Positions 18,925 to 28,899 of a stretch of 64,000 bases of DNA are shown one piece after another (the first letter of the stretch is position 1; every line of letters begins with the position of its first letter). The DNA is from Herbaspirillum sp. LeCh32-8. Lineage in GTDB: Bacteria; Pseudomonadota; Gammaproteobacteria; Burkholderiales; Burkholderiaceae_D. Where the stretch lies: contig NZ_JAGIPZ010000014.1 of the NCBI RefSeq assembly GCF_017814915.1, positions 1-64,000 of the forward strand, given 5' to 3'. The translations under genes were made by a program, and so were the position numbers. The notes under the pieces were generated by a model. It ran no database searches, was not told where the DNA came from, and was given only the letters and a program-made list of their open reading frames with translations.

Positions 18925-20067
18925 ATGGAAGCCAAGCCCGACACTACGGCCGCCCCGCCAACCCATGCTCCCGCCGCCTCGTCCTTCGCGCGCGTGAGCC
19001 TGCTGGTGTACACGTTGCTGATCGTCTATGCCAGCTGGTATCCGTTCTCCGGCTGGCGCGACATGGGCCTGGGACCTTTCGACTACCTGTGGGCGCGCCT
19101 GCCGTATTACTGGACCGGCTTCGACGTCTGGACCAACGTGGCCGGCTACGCGCCGCTGGGCGCGTTGCTGGTGCTGGCGATGTATCCGCGCGTCAGGCCG
19201 CTGTGGGCAATCTGGCCGGCCACGGCCGCCGGCGTGCTGCTGTCGGCCTGCATGGAAGCAGTGCAGACCTGGTTGCCCACGCGCATCCCGTCCAACCTCG
19301 ACCTCATCACCAATTCCGCCGGCGTGTTCCTGGGCGCCCTGCTGGGCGCAGCCAGCAGCCGCTACTTCCTGCGCGAAAGCCGTTTCCTGGCGATGCGCCG
19401 GCGCTGGTTCTCGGGCGAAGCCAGCCGGGGCCTGGCGGTGGCCGGCCTGTGGCCGCTGGCGCTGATCTATCCGCAGAACCACCTATTCGGGCTGGGTCAC
19501 CTGGTGCCGCCGTTATCGGCCTTCTTCTCGGACCTGCTGGACACGCCCATCGACCTGGCCACCAGCTGGATCAACAACGCGCAACTGAGCGCCGAGCAAT
19601 ACTGGCTGTCCGACGTGATCGTCACCGCCTGCGGCCTGACCGGAGCGTCGCTGCTGTTCCTGTTGCTGCTGCGCCGGCAAGCGCCGCGCCGGCGGCTGGT
19701 GCTGCTGTACCTGCTGGCATGCATTGCGGTAAAGTCGCTGGCCTGCGCGCTGTTCTTCGCGCCGCAAAACGCCTTCGTCTGGATCTCGCCCAGCGCGGTC
19801 GGCGGCGTCATGCTGGGCGCCATGATGGTGGCCGGCCTGTCCTTCGCCCCGCCCACCGCGCAGCGCCGGGTGGCCGCGCTGGCGCTGATCCTGAGCCTGG
19901 CGGCGACCAACGCGGTGCCGGCCAATCCCTATTACATTTCCACGCTGGAAACCTGGGTGCAGGGCAAGTTCCTCAACTTCGACGGCGCCGCCCAGTTCCT
20001 CTCGGTGCTGTGGCCTTTCCTGGCGATCTGGTTCCTCTACCACCCGGTGCACCGGAAACAAAAATGA
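18925..20067 (+). CDS. VanZ-like family membrane protein
   Basis: A 380-aa membrane protein with about nine hydrophobic segments. The N-terminal 150 residues match the VanZ family: VYASWYPFSGW, a central NVAGYAPLGALLVL and SNLDLITNSAGVFLGALLG. VanZ-type proteins are linked to envelope stress or teicoplanin resistance in Gram-positives; the role in proteobacteria is not settled. The C-terminal half has extra helices not covered by VanZ. It is divergent from birA. Confidence 0.8.
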   Translation: MEAKPDTTAAPPTHAPAASSFARVSLLVYTLLIVYASWYPFSGWRDMGLGPFDYLWARLPYYWTGFDVWTNVAGYAPLGALLVLAMYPRVRPLWAIWPATAAGVLLSACMEAVQTWLPTRIPSNLDLITNSAGVFLGALLGAASSRYFLRESRFLAMRRRWFSGEASRGLAVAGLWPLALIYPQNHLFGLGHLVPPLSAFFSDLLDTPIDLATSWINNAQLSAEQYWLSDVIVTACGLTGASLLFLLLLRRQAPRRRLVLLYLLACIAVKSLACALFFAPQNAFVWISPSAVGGVMLGAMMVAGLSFAPPTAQRRVAALALILSLAATNAVPANPYYISTLETWVQGKFLNFDGAAQFLSVLWPFLAIWFLYHPVHRKQK

Positions 20068-20168
20068 CCGGGGTGTATCATTGAGTCTTTGCCGCAATCC
20101 CGCGTCCGCCAAGGCCAACCGGCTGACAGGACGCTGACGCGGCGCCGCTTTCACGGAGCCAAGCGCAT

Positions 20169-20489
20169 ATGAGCGACCAGCCCTTCTACGAACACCACGT
20201 CTTCTTCTGCCTCAACCAGCGCAAGCCGGGCGAGCGCACCTGCTGCGCCGACAAGGGCGCGCAGTCCGCGCAGGAGCACGCCAAGAAACGCATCAAGCAA
20301 CTCGGCCTGGCCGGCGAAGGCAAGGTGCGCATCAACAAGGCCGGTTGCCTGGAACGCTGCGAAGAAGGCCCGGTGGTGGTGATCTACCCGCAAGGCACCT
20401 GGTACACCTTCGTCGACAATGAAGACATCGACGAAATCATCGACAGCCACATCGTCGGCGGCAAGATCGTCGATCGCCTGAAGATCTGA
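20169..20489 (+). CDS. Thioredoxin-like [2Fe-2S] ferredoxin
   Basis: A 106-aa protein resembling the thioredoxin-fold 2Fe-2S ferredoxins (NuoE/Shethna type). Candidate ligands are C14, C25 or C26, C60 and C64 (FFCLN, RTCC, NKAGCLERCEEGP). The C-terminal half has the VVVIYPQGTWY strand typical of this family. It is 34 bp upstream of an alpha/beta hydrolase gene and probably shares its transcript. Electron partners are unknown. Confidence 0.88.
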   Translation: MSDQPFYEHHVFFCLNQRKPGERTCCADKGAQSAQEHAKKRIKQLGLAGEGKVRINKAGCLERCEEGPVVVIYPQGTWYTFVDNEDIDEIIDSHIVGGKIVDRLKI

Positions 20490-20523
20490 GCCCCCTCACC
20501 GCACTTCGCCACAGCCACACGCA

Positions 20524-21186
20524 ATGAACGCACATACCCAGAATTTCATGATCGCCGGCGCCGTCGGCCAGCTCGAATGCGCGCTGGACCTGCCGGATCC
20601 CGACGCCTTCGCCGCCCCCGTGGGCTTGGCGCTGGTGGCGCACCCGCACCCGCTGTTCGGCGGCACGATGGACAACAAGGTGGCGCAAACGCTGGCGCGC
20701 ACCTTCCTCGCGCTGGGCTATGTCGCCGTGCGCATGAATTTCCGCGGCGTCGGCAAATCCGAGGGCACGCATGACCACGGCGCCGGCGAGACCGACGACA
20801 TGGCGCTGCTGCTGCAGCACATGCGCGCGCAATACCCCGACCTGCCGCTGGCACTGGGCGGCTTCTCCTTCGGCACCTTCGTGCAGGCGCAGCTGCAGCA
20901 GCGCCTGCTGCAAGCCGACCCGGCGCAGGCGGCCGAGCGCCTGGTGCTGGTGGGCACCGCCGCCGGCAAATGGCCGATGCCGCCGGCGCCGGCCAACACC
21001 ATCCTGATCCACGGCGAACAGGACGACACCATTCCGCTGTCTGCGGTGCTGGACTGGGCGCGCCCGCAGGAACTGCCCGTGGTCGTGATCCCCGGCTCGG
21101 ATCACTTTTTTCACCGCAAGCTGCAACATATCAAGAACGTGGTGGTCGAAAGCTGGCATCGCCGTCCGGCGCAGCCGCAAGCCTGA
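20524..21186 (+). CDS. Alpha/beta hydrolase (serine esterase-like)
   Basis: A 220-aa cytoplasmic hydrolase. It has the HPHPLFGGTMDNKV oxyanion block (residues 40-53), the nucleophile elbow GFSFG with S115, and a C-terminal HGEQDDTIPL acid and SDHFFH histidine. This exact pattern is a widespread proteobacterial family of unknown substrate. It follows the ferredoxin gene closely. Confidence 0.87.
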   Translation: MNAHTQNFMIAGAVGQLECALDLPDPDAFAAPVGLALVAHPHPLFGGTMDNKVAQTLARTFLALGYVAVRMNFRGVGKSEGTHDHGAGETDDMALLLQHMRAQYPDLPLALGGFSFGTFVQAQLQQRLLQADPAQAAERLVLVGTAAGKWPMPPAPANTILIHGEQDDTIPLSAVLDWARPQELPVVVIPGSDHFFHRKLQHIKNVVVESWHRRPAQPQA

Positions 21187-21271
21187 TCTGCCGCTGCCGC
21201 GCGGCGATGGGGTAAGCGCCGCCACGCGCGGCTTCCGTGAGGGGATTTTCGGGGTAGAAGATCCATTCAAA

Positions 21272-21302
21272 TTGGGGACGGAAGCGGTACGGCGTTTATA
21301 AT
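21272..21302 (+). promoter_or_regulatory. Candidate promoter of the carboxypeptidase gene
   Basis: A perfect TATAAT at 21297-21302 with a weak TTGGGG at 21272-21277 (19-bp spacer). The start would fall near 21309, about 140 nt before the gene. Confidence 0.4.
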
Positions 21303-21450
21303 CCCGGGTGCAATCCGTCTCGCAGTTCCAATCGGATGGTTCTCCAGGCTGCGGCAAGCGCCGACAGCCGCCGGACCCGCCTGGCTTCACTTCACTTTTC
21401 AAACCAACAGCAACGATGTTCCCCGTGCTGGCAATTTTTCTTAGGCACCG

Positions 21451-22605
21451 ATGAAAAAGCTTCTCGCGGCGCTCGCCGCCACCGTCCTTTCCATTTCCAC
21501 CCTCACCGCTTCCGCACAGGCCCTGCCGCCGCCGACGGTCGCCGCCAAGTCCTGGCTGCTGCTGGACGCCTCGGCCAACCAGGTGATCGCCTCCAGCGAT
21601 CCCGATATGCGTGTCGAGCCGGCCTCGCTGACCAAGCTGATGACCGCCTACCTGGCCTTCGCCGCGCTGCGCGACAAGCGCCTCTCGCCGGAGCAGGAAG
21701 TCAGTGTGTCGGTGAACGCCTGGAAGGTCGATCCGAGCAGCTCCAAGATGTTCATCGAGCCGAACAAGCCGGTCTCGATCGACAACCTGCTGTACGGCCT
21801 GATTTCTGTGTCCGGCAATGACGCCGCCGTGGCCGTGGCCGAAGCCGTGTCCGGCACCGAGGACGCCTTCGTGCAGCTGATGAACCGCGAAGCGCAGCGC
21901 CAGGGCCTGACCAACAGTCACTTCAGCAACCCGCACGGCCTGCCCAGCCCGGACACCTATACCACCGCGCGTGACCTGTCCATCCTGTGCCGCAACCTGA
22001 TCAACGATTTCCCCGAGTACTACAAGCGCTATTACTCGGTGAAGAAGTTCACCTACAACAACATCACCCAGCCGAACCGCAACCGCCTGCTGTGGCTGGA
22101 CCCGACCGTCGACGGCATGAAGACCGGCCACACCTCCAGCGCAGGCTATTCGCTGATCACGTCGGCCCATCGCCCGGTGCCCAACGGCGAGCGTCGTTTG
22201 ATCTCGGTGGTGATCGGCACCGTGTCCGACCAGGTGCGCACCCAGGAAAGCCAGAAGCTGCTGAACTGGGGCTTCCAGAACTTCGACGCCGTGAAGCTCT
22301 ACGCCAAGGGCCAGCCGGTGGATACGCCTGACGTGTGGAAGGGTTCGCAGGGCAAGATCAAGGTCGGCTTCAAGAACGACGTCTACATCACCATCCCCAA
22401 AGGTACTGCAGACCGCGTCAAGACCAAGCTGAACCGCAACGACCCGCTGATCGCCCCGATCTCGGAAAACGCCAAGATCGGCACTCTGCAAGTCACCATC
22501 GACGACAAGACCGTCGCCGAACTGCCGGTGGTTGCACTGGAATCGGTAGGCCCGGCCGGCTTCATCGGCCGCGCATGGGACTCGCTGCGCTTGATGTTCA
22601 AGTAA
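21451..22605 (+). CDS. dacC: D-alanyl-D-alanine carboxypeptidase (PBP5/6 family)
   Basis: Trims the terminal D-Ala of peptidoglycan pentapeptides in the periplasm. The 384-aa protein has a signal peptide (cleavage near SAQA, residue 24), the S59-x-x-K62 active site (ASLTKLM), S121-G-N123 and K224-T-G226. The PBP5 C-terminal beta domain and an amphipathic C-terminal end (GRAWDSLRLMFK) for membrane binding are present. dacA versus dacC naming is not decided by sequence. It is followed by a terminator. Confidence 0.93.
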   Translation: MKKLLAALAATVLSISTLTASAQALPPPTVAAKSWLLLDASANQVIASSDPDMRVEPASLTKLMTAYLAFAALRDKRLSPEQEVSVSVNAWKVDPSSSKMFIEPNKPVSIDNLLYGLISVSGNDAAVAVAEAVSGTEDAFVQLMNREAQRQGLTNSHFSNPHGLPSPDTYTTARDLSILCRNLINDFPEYYKRYYSVKKFTYNNITQPNRNRLLWLDPTVDGMKTGHTSSAGYSLITSAHRPVPNGERRLISVVIGTVSDQVRTQESQKLLNWGFQNFDAVKLYAKGQPVDTPDVWKGSQGKIKVGFKNDVYITIPKGTADRVKTKLNRNDPLIAPISENAKIGTLQVTIDDKTVAELPVVALESVGPAGFIGRAWDSLRLMFK

Positions 22606-22633
22606 GCGCCGTCCGCTTCCTCCGCTTCAAACG

Positions 22634-22663
22634 AAAACGCCATCGGGATCCGGTGGCGTTTTT
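22634..22663 (+). terminator. Terminator of the carboxypeptidase gene
   Basis: Stem AAAACGCCATCGG with its near-complement, short loop and a T6 run, 30 nt after the stop codon. Confidence 0.85.
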
Positions 22664-22743
22664 TGTTTGTGCAATGGCTTTGGTGGACCGCGATGAGCGA
22701 CGCCGATAGCCCGATTGCTCTTCAGTGAGGCATGACGAGCGAC

Positions 22744-22772
22744 ACTGGATCCCCGCCTTCGCCGGGATGACC
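22744..22772 (+). repeat. REP-type hairpin, copy A
   Basis: ACTGGATCCCCGCCTTCGC then CGGGATGACC; a variant of the unit GACGCTGGGTCCCTGC-TTTC-GCAGGGAC. Its stem is less perfect than the other copies. Confidence 0.65.
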
Positions 22773-22861
22773 GTTTATTTGGATGGCGAGTCTGTCTTCG
22801 CAGTGGATCAAACCTGATGCGGCCAAGGCGGCCGATACGAACGTCGGAGAAGTGCGACGAA

Positions 22862-22893
22862 CGACGCTGGGTCCCTGCTTTCGCAGGGACGCC
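22862..22893 (+). repeat. REP-type hairpin, copy B
   Basis: Core 22871-22890 is a perfect 8-bp stem (GTCCCTGC and complement) with a TTTC loop, preceded by CGACGCTGG. Same orientation as copies A and C. Confidence 0.75.
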
Positions 22894-23029
22894 GGATTGC
22901 ATCAGATAGCGAGCCACCACATCGAAGCCGCAGGCGAGCAGCAAGCATACGAGGCCGAAGGCGAGGATGAGCAGAGGCGATGCCGAAGGCGAGCGCCATC
23001 CCAATGCCGCAGGCGAGGCGGATGGCATT

Positions 23030-23240
23030 TCCCCTTGTGGGCCAGCCGTCGGAGCGCGATGAAAAATGGATCAGCAAGGCAACCGGAGCGCAGCGACTTT
23101 GCCTTGCCCATTTTTTACCGCGCTCCGCAGGGAACCCCGAAGGGGCTGGCGCTTTAGGGGCCGCTTTCTTTTGCTTACTTTTCTTGGCGGAGCAAGAAAA
23201 GTGAGCGGCTGCCGGGCCGCCCCCGGCGCTGCGTTCCGAC
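23030..23240. repeat. Intergenic element with two strong dyads
   Basis: Contains a perfect 10-bp inverted repeat ACTTTTCTTG-GCGGAG-CAAGAAAAGT at 23177-23202 and, just after, GCCGGG-CCGCC-CCCGGC at 23211-23227. The segment reads open in several frames with translations of the KKSKQKKA / ARKVSGCRAAPGA type. I recall similar 'hypothetical protein' strings from other proteobacterial genomes, so it may be a dispersed intergenic repeat and not a gene; that needs a search. Confidence 0.45.
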
Positions 23241-23331
23241 CGAAGAAAGAAAAGCACAAAGCCGGTACATCGGCACGTCGCAAGAGCAGACTACCCAGCT
23301 CGAACAACAAGCACCGCTGAAGCGCAACAGA

Positions 23332-23363
23332 CGACGCCGGGTCCCTGCTTTCGCAGGGATGAC
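23332..23363 (+). repeat. REP-type hairpin, copy C
   Basis: Core 23341-23360 (GTCCCTGC-TTTC-GCAGGGAT), preceded by ACGACGCCGG as in copy B. The shared flank shows the repeat is longer than the hairpin. Confidence 0.75.
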
Positions 23364-23541
23364 GGATTCCAATTGATGGCGAGTCTGCCTTACAACCAAT
23401 GACGGCGCTTGATGCTGCTTGGGTGATGAACGTCGGCGTCGAAGAAGCACAAGGAACGGCGCTGAATCCCAGCCATCACCTCACCTGCATTCGACCAGCT
23501 CAGCCCCCCCCAACCCAACTCAAATTCAGCACAGCAAAACA

Positions 23542-23572
23542 AAAACGCCACCGGTTCCCCGATGGCGTTTCC
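23542..23572 (-). terminator. Terminator of ahpF
   Basis: AAACGCCA...TGGCGTTT stem with an inner CGG/CCG part, followed on the minus strand by a run of T residues; 25 nt after the ahpF stop. Confidence 0.8.
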
Positions 23573-23596
23573 CTTTAAAGCCAACTACTCAGCAAC

Positions 23597-25192
23597 TTAA
23601 GCAGCAACCGCTTCCTTGGCAGCAGGCGCAACCTCATCCACCGACGAACGGATCAGATGATCGAACGCCGACAGCGAAGCGGTCGCACCCGCACCCACCG
23701 CAATCACGATCTGCTTGAACGGCACCGTGGTGACGTCGCCGGCTGCAAACACGCCCGGAATCGAGGTCTGGCCGCGCGCATCGATCTCGATCTCGCCGTG
23801 CTTGGACAAGGCAACGGTGCCCTTGAGCCATTCGGTGTTCGGCACCAGGCCGATCTGCACGAACACGCCTTCCAGCTCCACGTGCTTGATCTCACCGGTC
23901 TCGCGTTCCTTGTAGCTGATGCCGTTGACCTTCTTGCCGTCGCCGGTGATCTCGGTGGTCTGCGCCGAGGTCACGATGGTGACGTTGGACAGGCTCTTCA
24001 GCTTCTTCACCAGCACCGCATCCGCCTTCAGCTCGGCCGCGAATTCCAGCAGCGTCACATGGCTGACGATGCCGGCCAGGTCGATTGCCGCTTCCACGCC
24101 GGAATTGCCGCCGCCGATCACCGACACGCGCTTGCCCTTGAACAGCGGGCCGTCGCAGTGCGGGCAGTAGGCCACGCCGTGGTTGCGGTATTCGCGCTCA
24201 CCCGGCACATTGACTTCACGCCAGCGGGCGCCGGTGGACAGGATCACGGTCTTGCCCTTCAACACGCCACCGTTGGCCAGCTTGACTTCGATCAGCTTGT
24301 CGCCAGCCACCAGGGACTCGGCGCGCTGGGTGTTCATGATGTCGACCTCGTATTCGCGGACGTGCTGCTCCAGCGCGGTGGCGAAGTGCGGGCCTTCGGT
24401 TTCCTTGACGGAGACGAAGTTCTCGATCGCCAGCGTGTCCAGCACCTGGCCGCCGAAACGCTCGGCGACGACGCCGGTGCGGATGCCCTTGCGCGCTGCA
24501 TAAATCGCGGCAGCTGCGCCGGCCGGGCCACCGCCGACGATCAGCACGTCGTACGGATCCTTGGCGCTGAGCTCTTCACCCTTGCGGGCGGCGGCGCCGG
24601 TATCCAGGCGGGCGAGGATTTCTTCGACGCCGGTACGGCCCTGGCCGAACACTTCACCGTTCATGTAGATGGTCGGCACGGCCATGATCTGGCGTTGCTC
24701 GACTTCGCCCTGGAACAGCGAGCCGTCGATGGTCACCGAGCGGATGCGCGGGTTGATGATCGACATCACGTTGAGCGCCTGCACGACCTCCGGGCAGTTC
24801 TGGCAAGTCAGCGAGACATAGGTCTCAAAGCTGTAATCGCCGTCGAGGTTCTTGATCTGCTCGATCACCTTGTCGTCGAGCTTGATCGGGTGGCCGCCGA
24901 CCTGCAGCAGTGCCAGCACCAGCGAGGTAAATTCGTGGCCCATCGGGATCGCGGCGAATTCGACGCTGATATCGGTCCCGGGGCGGTTCAACTTGAACGA
25001 CGGCGAGCGCGCGTTCTTGGTATCGCGATGCTCGACCAGCGTAATGCGGTCCGACAGCAACACGATCTCTTGCAGGAGCTCCTGCATTTCACGGGATTTG
25101 GCGCCATCATCCAGCGACGCGACGATCTCGATCGGCTGGGTGACCTTTTCCAGGTAGGCCTTCAATTGGGTCTTGAGATTGGCATCAAGCAT
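23597..25192 (-). CDS. ahpF: Alkyl hydroperoxide reductase subunit F
   Basis: NADH-dependent flavoprotein that re-reduces AhpC. The 531-aa protein has an N-terminal tandem thioredoxin-fold domain with its CxxC (LTCQNCPEV, about residues 128-131), an FAD-binding [10 protein letters not shown] (about 220), the redox CPHCDGP (about 345) and an NADH-binding [10 protein letters not shown]. The start is the ATG at 25192 with GAGGAAAG upstream. It lies 241 bp after ahpC on the same strand, with a large inverted repeat in between. Confidence 0.96.
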   Translation of the reverse strand: MLDANLKTQLKAYLEKVTQPIEIVASLDDGAKSREMQELLQEIVLLSDRITLVEHRDTKNARSPSFKLNRPGTDISVEFAAIPMGHEFTSLVLALLQVGGHPIKLDDKVIEQIKNLDGDYSFETYVSLTCQNCPEVVQALNVMSIINPRIRSVTIDGSLFQGEVEQRQIMAVPTIYMNGEVFGQGRTGVEEILARLDTGAAARKGEELSAKDPYDVLIVGGGPAGAAAAIYAARKGIRTGVVAERFGGQVLDTLAIENFVSVKETEGPHFATALEQHVREYEVDIMNTQRAESLVAGDKLIEVKLANGGVLKGKTVILSTGARWREVNVPGEREYRNHGVAYCPHCDGPLFKGKRVSVIGGGNSGVEAAIDLAGIVSHVTLLEFAAELKADAVLVKKLKSLSNVTIVTSAQTTEITGDGKKVNGISYKERETGEIKHVELEGVFVQIGLVPNTEWLKGTVALSKHGEIEIDARGQTSIPGVFAAGDVTTVPFKQIVIAVGAGATASLSAFDHLIRSSVDEVAPAAKEAVAA

Positions 25193-25321
25193 GGTGATTT
25201 CACTTTCCTCGTTTGGAGATTCTTGTCGTCCGGACCACGGCATCCGCCTTGTGGGCTTCAGCCGCTTGCCCGCAGCAGGCCCGGACGTGTACTTCTTCAG
25301 TATTTCAAACTACGTTAAATC

Positions 25322-25432
25322 GTTGAGTGGGCGTAGCGAGCGGTTCAAGGTCGGCAGGAGAAGCGCAGTCGTACGAGAGTACGACGAGCATCGCAGTGCC
25401 GAGATTGAGCCGCGCAGTAGCCCAATCAATGA
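25322..25432 (-). repeat. Long imperfect inverted repeat between ahpC and ahpF
   Basis: A dyad of about 110 nt centred on GTCGTAC-GAGA-GTACGAC (25368-25385). Further pairs extend outwards: TCGGCA/TGCCGA, GGTTCAA/TTGAGCC and a GTGGGC/GCCCAAT-type outer part. It begins 1-2 bases after the ahpC stop and nearly fills the half of the gap next to ahpC. There is no T-run, so it is more likely a processing or stabilising structure, or an ERIC-like repeat, than a terminator. Confidence 0.6.
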
Positions 25433-25433
25433 T

Positions 25434-25997
25434 TTAGATCTTGCCGACCAGGTCCAGGGACGGCTTCAGGGTCGCAGCGCCTTCTTCCCACTTGGCAGGG
25501 CAGACTTCGCCCGGGTGCGAAGCAACGTACTGGGCAGCCTTGACCTTGCGCAGCAGTTCCGAAGCGTCACGGCCGATGCCGTTGTCGTGGATTTCCAGAA
25601 CCTTGATCTGACCTTCCGGGTTAATCACGAAGGTGCCGCGCAGTGCCAGGCCTTCTTCTTCGATCAGCACTTCGAAGTTGCGCGCCAGGGTTGCGGTCGG
25701 GTCGCCAACCAGCGGGTATTGCACCTTCTTGATGGCTTCCGAGGTGTCGTGCCATGCCTTGTGGGCGAAGTGGGTGTCGGTCGAGATACCGTAGATTTCA
25801 ACGCCCAGCTTCGAGAATTCAGCGTAGTTGTTTGCCAGATCTTCCAGTTCGGTCGGGCAGACGAAGGTGAAGTCGGCCGGATAGAACACGAACACGGACC
25901 ATTTGCCCTTCAGGGTCGCTTCGGAGATGTCGACGAACTTGCCAGCGTGGTAAGCAGTTGCCTTGAACGGTTTGATAGTGGTGTTGATCAGGGACAT
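25434..25997 (-). CDS. ahpC: Alkyl hydroperoxide reductase subunit C (peroxiredoxin)
   Basis: Typical 2-Cys peroxiredoxin reducing H2O2 and organic peroxides. The 187-aa protein has the peroxidatic C47 (FVCPTE) and resolving C166 (GEVCPAKW). Length and the C-terminal GKI end fit the AhpC1 class paired with AhpF. AAGGAAATAG precedes the ATG. A good promoter lies upstream. No full OxyR site was found. Confidence 0.97.
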   Translation of the reverse strand: MSLINTTIKPFKATAYHAGKFVDISEATLKGKWSVFVFYPADFTFVCPTELEDLANNYAEFSKLGVEIYGISTDTHFAHKAWHDTSEAIKKVQYPLVGDPTATLARNFEVLIEEEGLALRGTFVINPEGQIKVLEIHDNGIGRDASELLRKVKAAQYVASHPGEVCPAKWEEGAATLKPSLDLVGKI

Positions 25998-26039
25998 TTC
26001 TATTTCCTTTTTAGGGGGTTGAGTGAAGCAGTGGGAAGA

Positions 26040-26068
26040 ATAGTAAAACGCAGAATCAAATAGATCAA
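26040..26068 (-). promoter_or_regulatory. ahpC promoter
   Basis: Minus strand TTGATC (26063-26068), 17-bp spacer, TACTAT (26040-26045), in a locally AT-rich stretch. The transcript would start near 26033, about 35 nt before the ahpC ATG. A partial OxyR-like spacing (ATAT-N7-ATAA-N7-CTAT) overlaps the -35 but is weak. Confidence 0.65.
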
Positions 26069-26400
26069 TTTTATTTAATCAATATTTTTGATTGGAATTA
26101 ACTATCGACATGGAGGGCGAGGCTATCGAGGACATGAAGTTGCCCGCAGGCAGCAGCCCTTGAAAACACATGGCGACGATGCCTGCTTCTGCAAGTCGCC
26201 GTTGGCGCTTTTCAAGCACTTGGCCGTATGTCGACAACCATCGCTTAACATGGATGCCTCGTCGCTGCCGGGCTGAATCATGCACCCGGTCAGAAATGAG
26301 GCAGCGGGATGGCATCCCGCCGCAATGTTACTGCAAGGCAGCGCCTTTCGCGCGGCCTCCCATCACCGTAGAACGCCACCACGGAGACCACCGCCCAGCC
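26069..26400. other. Region between ahpC promoter and thioesterase gene
   Basis: About 330 bp. The first 35 bp are AT-rich; a CTATCGA sequence occurs twice, 21 bp apart (26102 and 26123). No gene is supported; the in-frame extension of the thioesterase through here looks non-coding. Confidence 0.45.
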
Positions 26401-26847
<447 letters not shown>

Positions 26848-26862
26848 CCCGGAGCAGTTGAA

Positions 26863-26950
26863 AGACGCTGGGCTCCTGCTTTCGCAGGAGCGACGGCGGG
26901 TAATGTGCTGTTGACCTGTCGTTCCTGCGAAAGCAGGAACCCAGTGTCGT
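26863..26950. repeat. Inverted REP pair (REPIN-like)
   Basis: Two hairpins face each other: GCTCCTGC-TTTC-GCAGGAGC at 26872-26891 and GTTCCTGC-GAAA-GCAGGAAC at 26921-26940. The 31-nt flanked unit on the left is almost the exact reverse complement of that on the right, with a 27-nt spacer. The unit is the same as REP copies B and C at 22.9 and 23.3 kb. Confidence 0.8.
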
Positions 26951-27030
26951 TCGAATTTTAGGACAGCGGCAAGAAAAAACGCCCGCCGCATTGCTGCGGC
27001 AGGCGCTCTTGTCCGACTACTCCGTCAGGC

Positions 27031-28899
27031 TCAGGCAGCCAGCTGCTTCTCCAGCTTGCCCTTGACGCCCACCAGCTCGGCCGGCAGCTTGTGCGCCAGC
27101 TTCTCGAACAGCTCGGCGTGCAATTCCAGCTCTTTCTTCCATGCCGCCTTGTCGATCGAGGTGATGGTGGCGAACTGATCGGCGGTGAAGTCGATGCCTT
27201 CCCACTGCAGGTCTGCAAAGCGCGGGGTGATGCCGAACAGGTGCTCGACGCCGCCGGTCTTCACGCCTTGCGGGTCTTCGATACGGTCCAGCATCCACTT
27301 CAGCACGCGCATGTTGTCGCCGAAGCCAGGCCACACGAACTTGCCGTTCTCGTCGGTGCGGAACCAGTTGACGCAGTAGATCTTCGGCAGTTCGGCCGGC
27401 GAGGCGGCGATCTTCTTGCCGATGTCCAGCCAGTGCTGGAAGTACTCGCTCATGTTGTAGCCGGCGAAGGGCAGCATCGCGAACGGGTCGCGACGCACCA
27501 CACCCTGCTGGCCGACAGCCGCAGCGGTGGTTTCCGAACCCATGGTGGCCGCCATGTAGACGCCTTCCACCCAATTGCGGGCTTCGGTCACCAATGGCAC
27601 GGTGGTCGAGCGGCGGCCGCCGAAGATGAAGGCCGAGATCGGCACGCCGGCCGGATCGTCCCAGGCCGGATCGATCACCGGGTTCTGGGTGGCGGAGACG
27701 GTGAAGCGCGCGTTCGGGTGTGCCGCCTTGCGGCCGGTTTCCTTGGCGATCTCCGGAGTCCAGTCCTTGCCCTGCCAGTCAATCAGGTGCGCCGGCGCTT
27801 CTTTGGTCATGCCTTCCCACCAGACGTCGCCGTCGTCGGTCAGCGCGACGTTGGTGAAGATGGTGTTGGCCGAGACCGAAGCCATGCAGTTGAAGTTGCT
27901 CTTCTCGTTGGTGCCCGGGGCCACGCCGAAATAGCCGGCTTCCGGATTGATCGCATACAGGCGGCCATCGGCGCCCGGCTTGATCCAGGCGATGTCGTCG
28001 CCGATGGTGGTGACCTTCCAGCCGCCGAAAGCCTTGGGCGGGATCAGCATGGCGAAGTTGGTCTTGCCGCAAGCCGACGGGAACGCCGCCGCAACGTAGT
28101 GCTTCTTGCCTTCGGGCGATTCCACGCCGAGGATCAGCATGTGCTCGGCCAACCAGCCCTGGGCGCGGCCCATGGTGGAGGCGATGCGCAGCGCGAAGCA
28201 CTTCTTGCCCAGCAGCGCGTTGCCGCCGTAGCCGGAGCCGTAGGACCAGATTTCGCGGGTCTCTGGGTAATGCACGATGTACTTGGTGGCGTTGCACGGC
28301 CAGGCCACGTCCTGCTGGCCGGCGGCCAGGGGCGCGCCCACGGTATGCACGCACGGCACGAAGTCGCCGTCGGCGCCCAGCACGTCATAGACGGCCTTGC
28401 CCATGCGGGTCATGATGCGCATATTCACGGCCACGTACGGCGAGTCCGACAGTTCGACGCCGATGTGGGCGATCGGCGAGCCCAGCGGGCCCATCGAGAA
28501 CGGCACCACGTACAGGGTGCGGCCGGCCATGGAGCCGTCGAACAGGCCGTTGAGGGTCTGGCGCATCTCGGCCGGGTCGGTCCAGTTGTTGGTCGGGCCG
28601 GCGTCTTCCTTGTTGGGGGTGCAAATGAAGGTGCGGTCCTCGACGCGCGCCACGTCGGACGGGTCGGAGCAAGCCAGGTAGCTGTTGGGACGCTTTTCCT
28701 GGTTCAACTTCTTCATGGTGCCGGCTGCGACCATTTCGGCGCACAGGCGGTCATATTCTTCCTGCGAACCGTCGCACCAGTAAATGCGAGCCGGCTTGGT
28801 CAGCGCAGCGATTTCGGCGACCCAGTTGATCAGTTTCTGGTGTTTGACGTAGGCGGGAGCGTTCACTGCGGGAACGCCGGCCATGAGGGGTTGGTTCAT
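27031..28899 (-). CDS. pckG: Phosphoenolpyruvate carboxykinase (GTP)
   Basis: Converts oxaloacetate to PEP with GTP for gluconeogenesis. The 622-aa protein has the kinase P-loop [13 protein letters not shown], the substrate [18 protein letters not shown] block and GTP-family signatures such as [15 protein letters not shown] near the C-terminus. The ATG at 28899 with GGAGGT upstream is used. It is monocistronic; the promoter should be in the 400-bp gap upstream. Confidence 0.96.
   Translation of the reverse strand: MNQPLMAGVPAVNAPAYVKHQKLINWVAEIAALTKPARIYWCDGSQEEYDRLCAEMVAAGTMKKLNQEKRPNSYLACSDPSDVARVEDRTFICTPNKEDAGPTNNWTDPAEMRQTLNGLFDGSMAGRTLYVVPFSMGPLGSPIAHIGVELSDSPYVAVNMRIMTRMGKAVYDVLGADGDFVPCVHTVGAPLAAGQQDVAWPCNATKYIVHYPETREIWSYGSGYGGNALLGKKCFALRIASTMGRAQGWLAEHMLILGVESPEGKKHYVAAAFPSACGKTNFAMLIPPKAFGGWKVTTIGDDIAWIKPGADGRLYAINPEAGYFGVAPGTNEKSNFNCMASVSANTIFTNVALTDDGDVWWEGMTKEAPAHLIDWQGKDWTPEIAKETGRKAAHPNARFTVSATQNPVIDPAWDDPAGVPISAFIFGGRRSTTVPLVTEARNWVEGVYMAATMGSETTAAAVGQQGVVRRDPFAMLPFAGYNMSEYFQHWLDIGKKIAASPAELPKIYCVNWFRTDENGKFVWPGFGDNMRVLKWMLDRIEDPQGVKTGGVEHLFGITPRFADLQWEGIDFTADQFATITSIDKAAWKKELELHAELFEKLAHKLPAELVGVKGKLEKQLAA

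Larger units (their letters stand above)
22664..23541. other. Repeat-rich gap without genes
   Basis: About 880 bp between the carboxypeptidase terminator and the ahpF terminator. It holds three REP-type hairpins in one orientation, a second intergenic element around 23030-23240, and no credible gene. Frames up to 149 codons are open on both strands but have low-complexity, Arg/Pro/Ala-rich products and no ribosome sites. Confidence 0.7.

Noticed and set aside
22808..23257. 149-codon open frame on the minus strand in the repeat-rich gap
   Set aside because: It spans REP copy B and the dyad element, has an Arg/Pro/Ser-rich product and no start signals; best seen as repeat sequence.
26045..26130. 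OxyR site upstream of ahpC
   Set aside because: Two CTAT sequences lie 21 bp apart and not 22, far from the promoter, and the tetramers overlapping the -35 match poorly. Not enough for a call.
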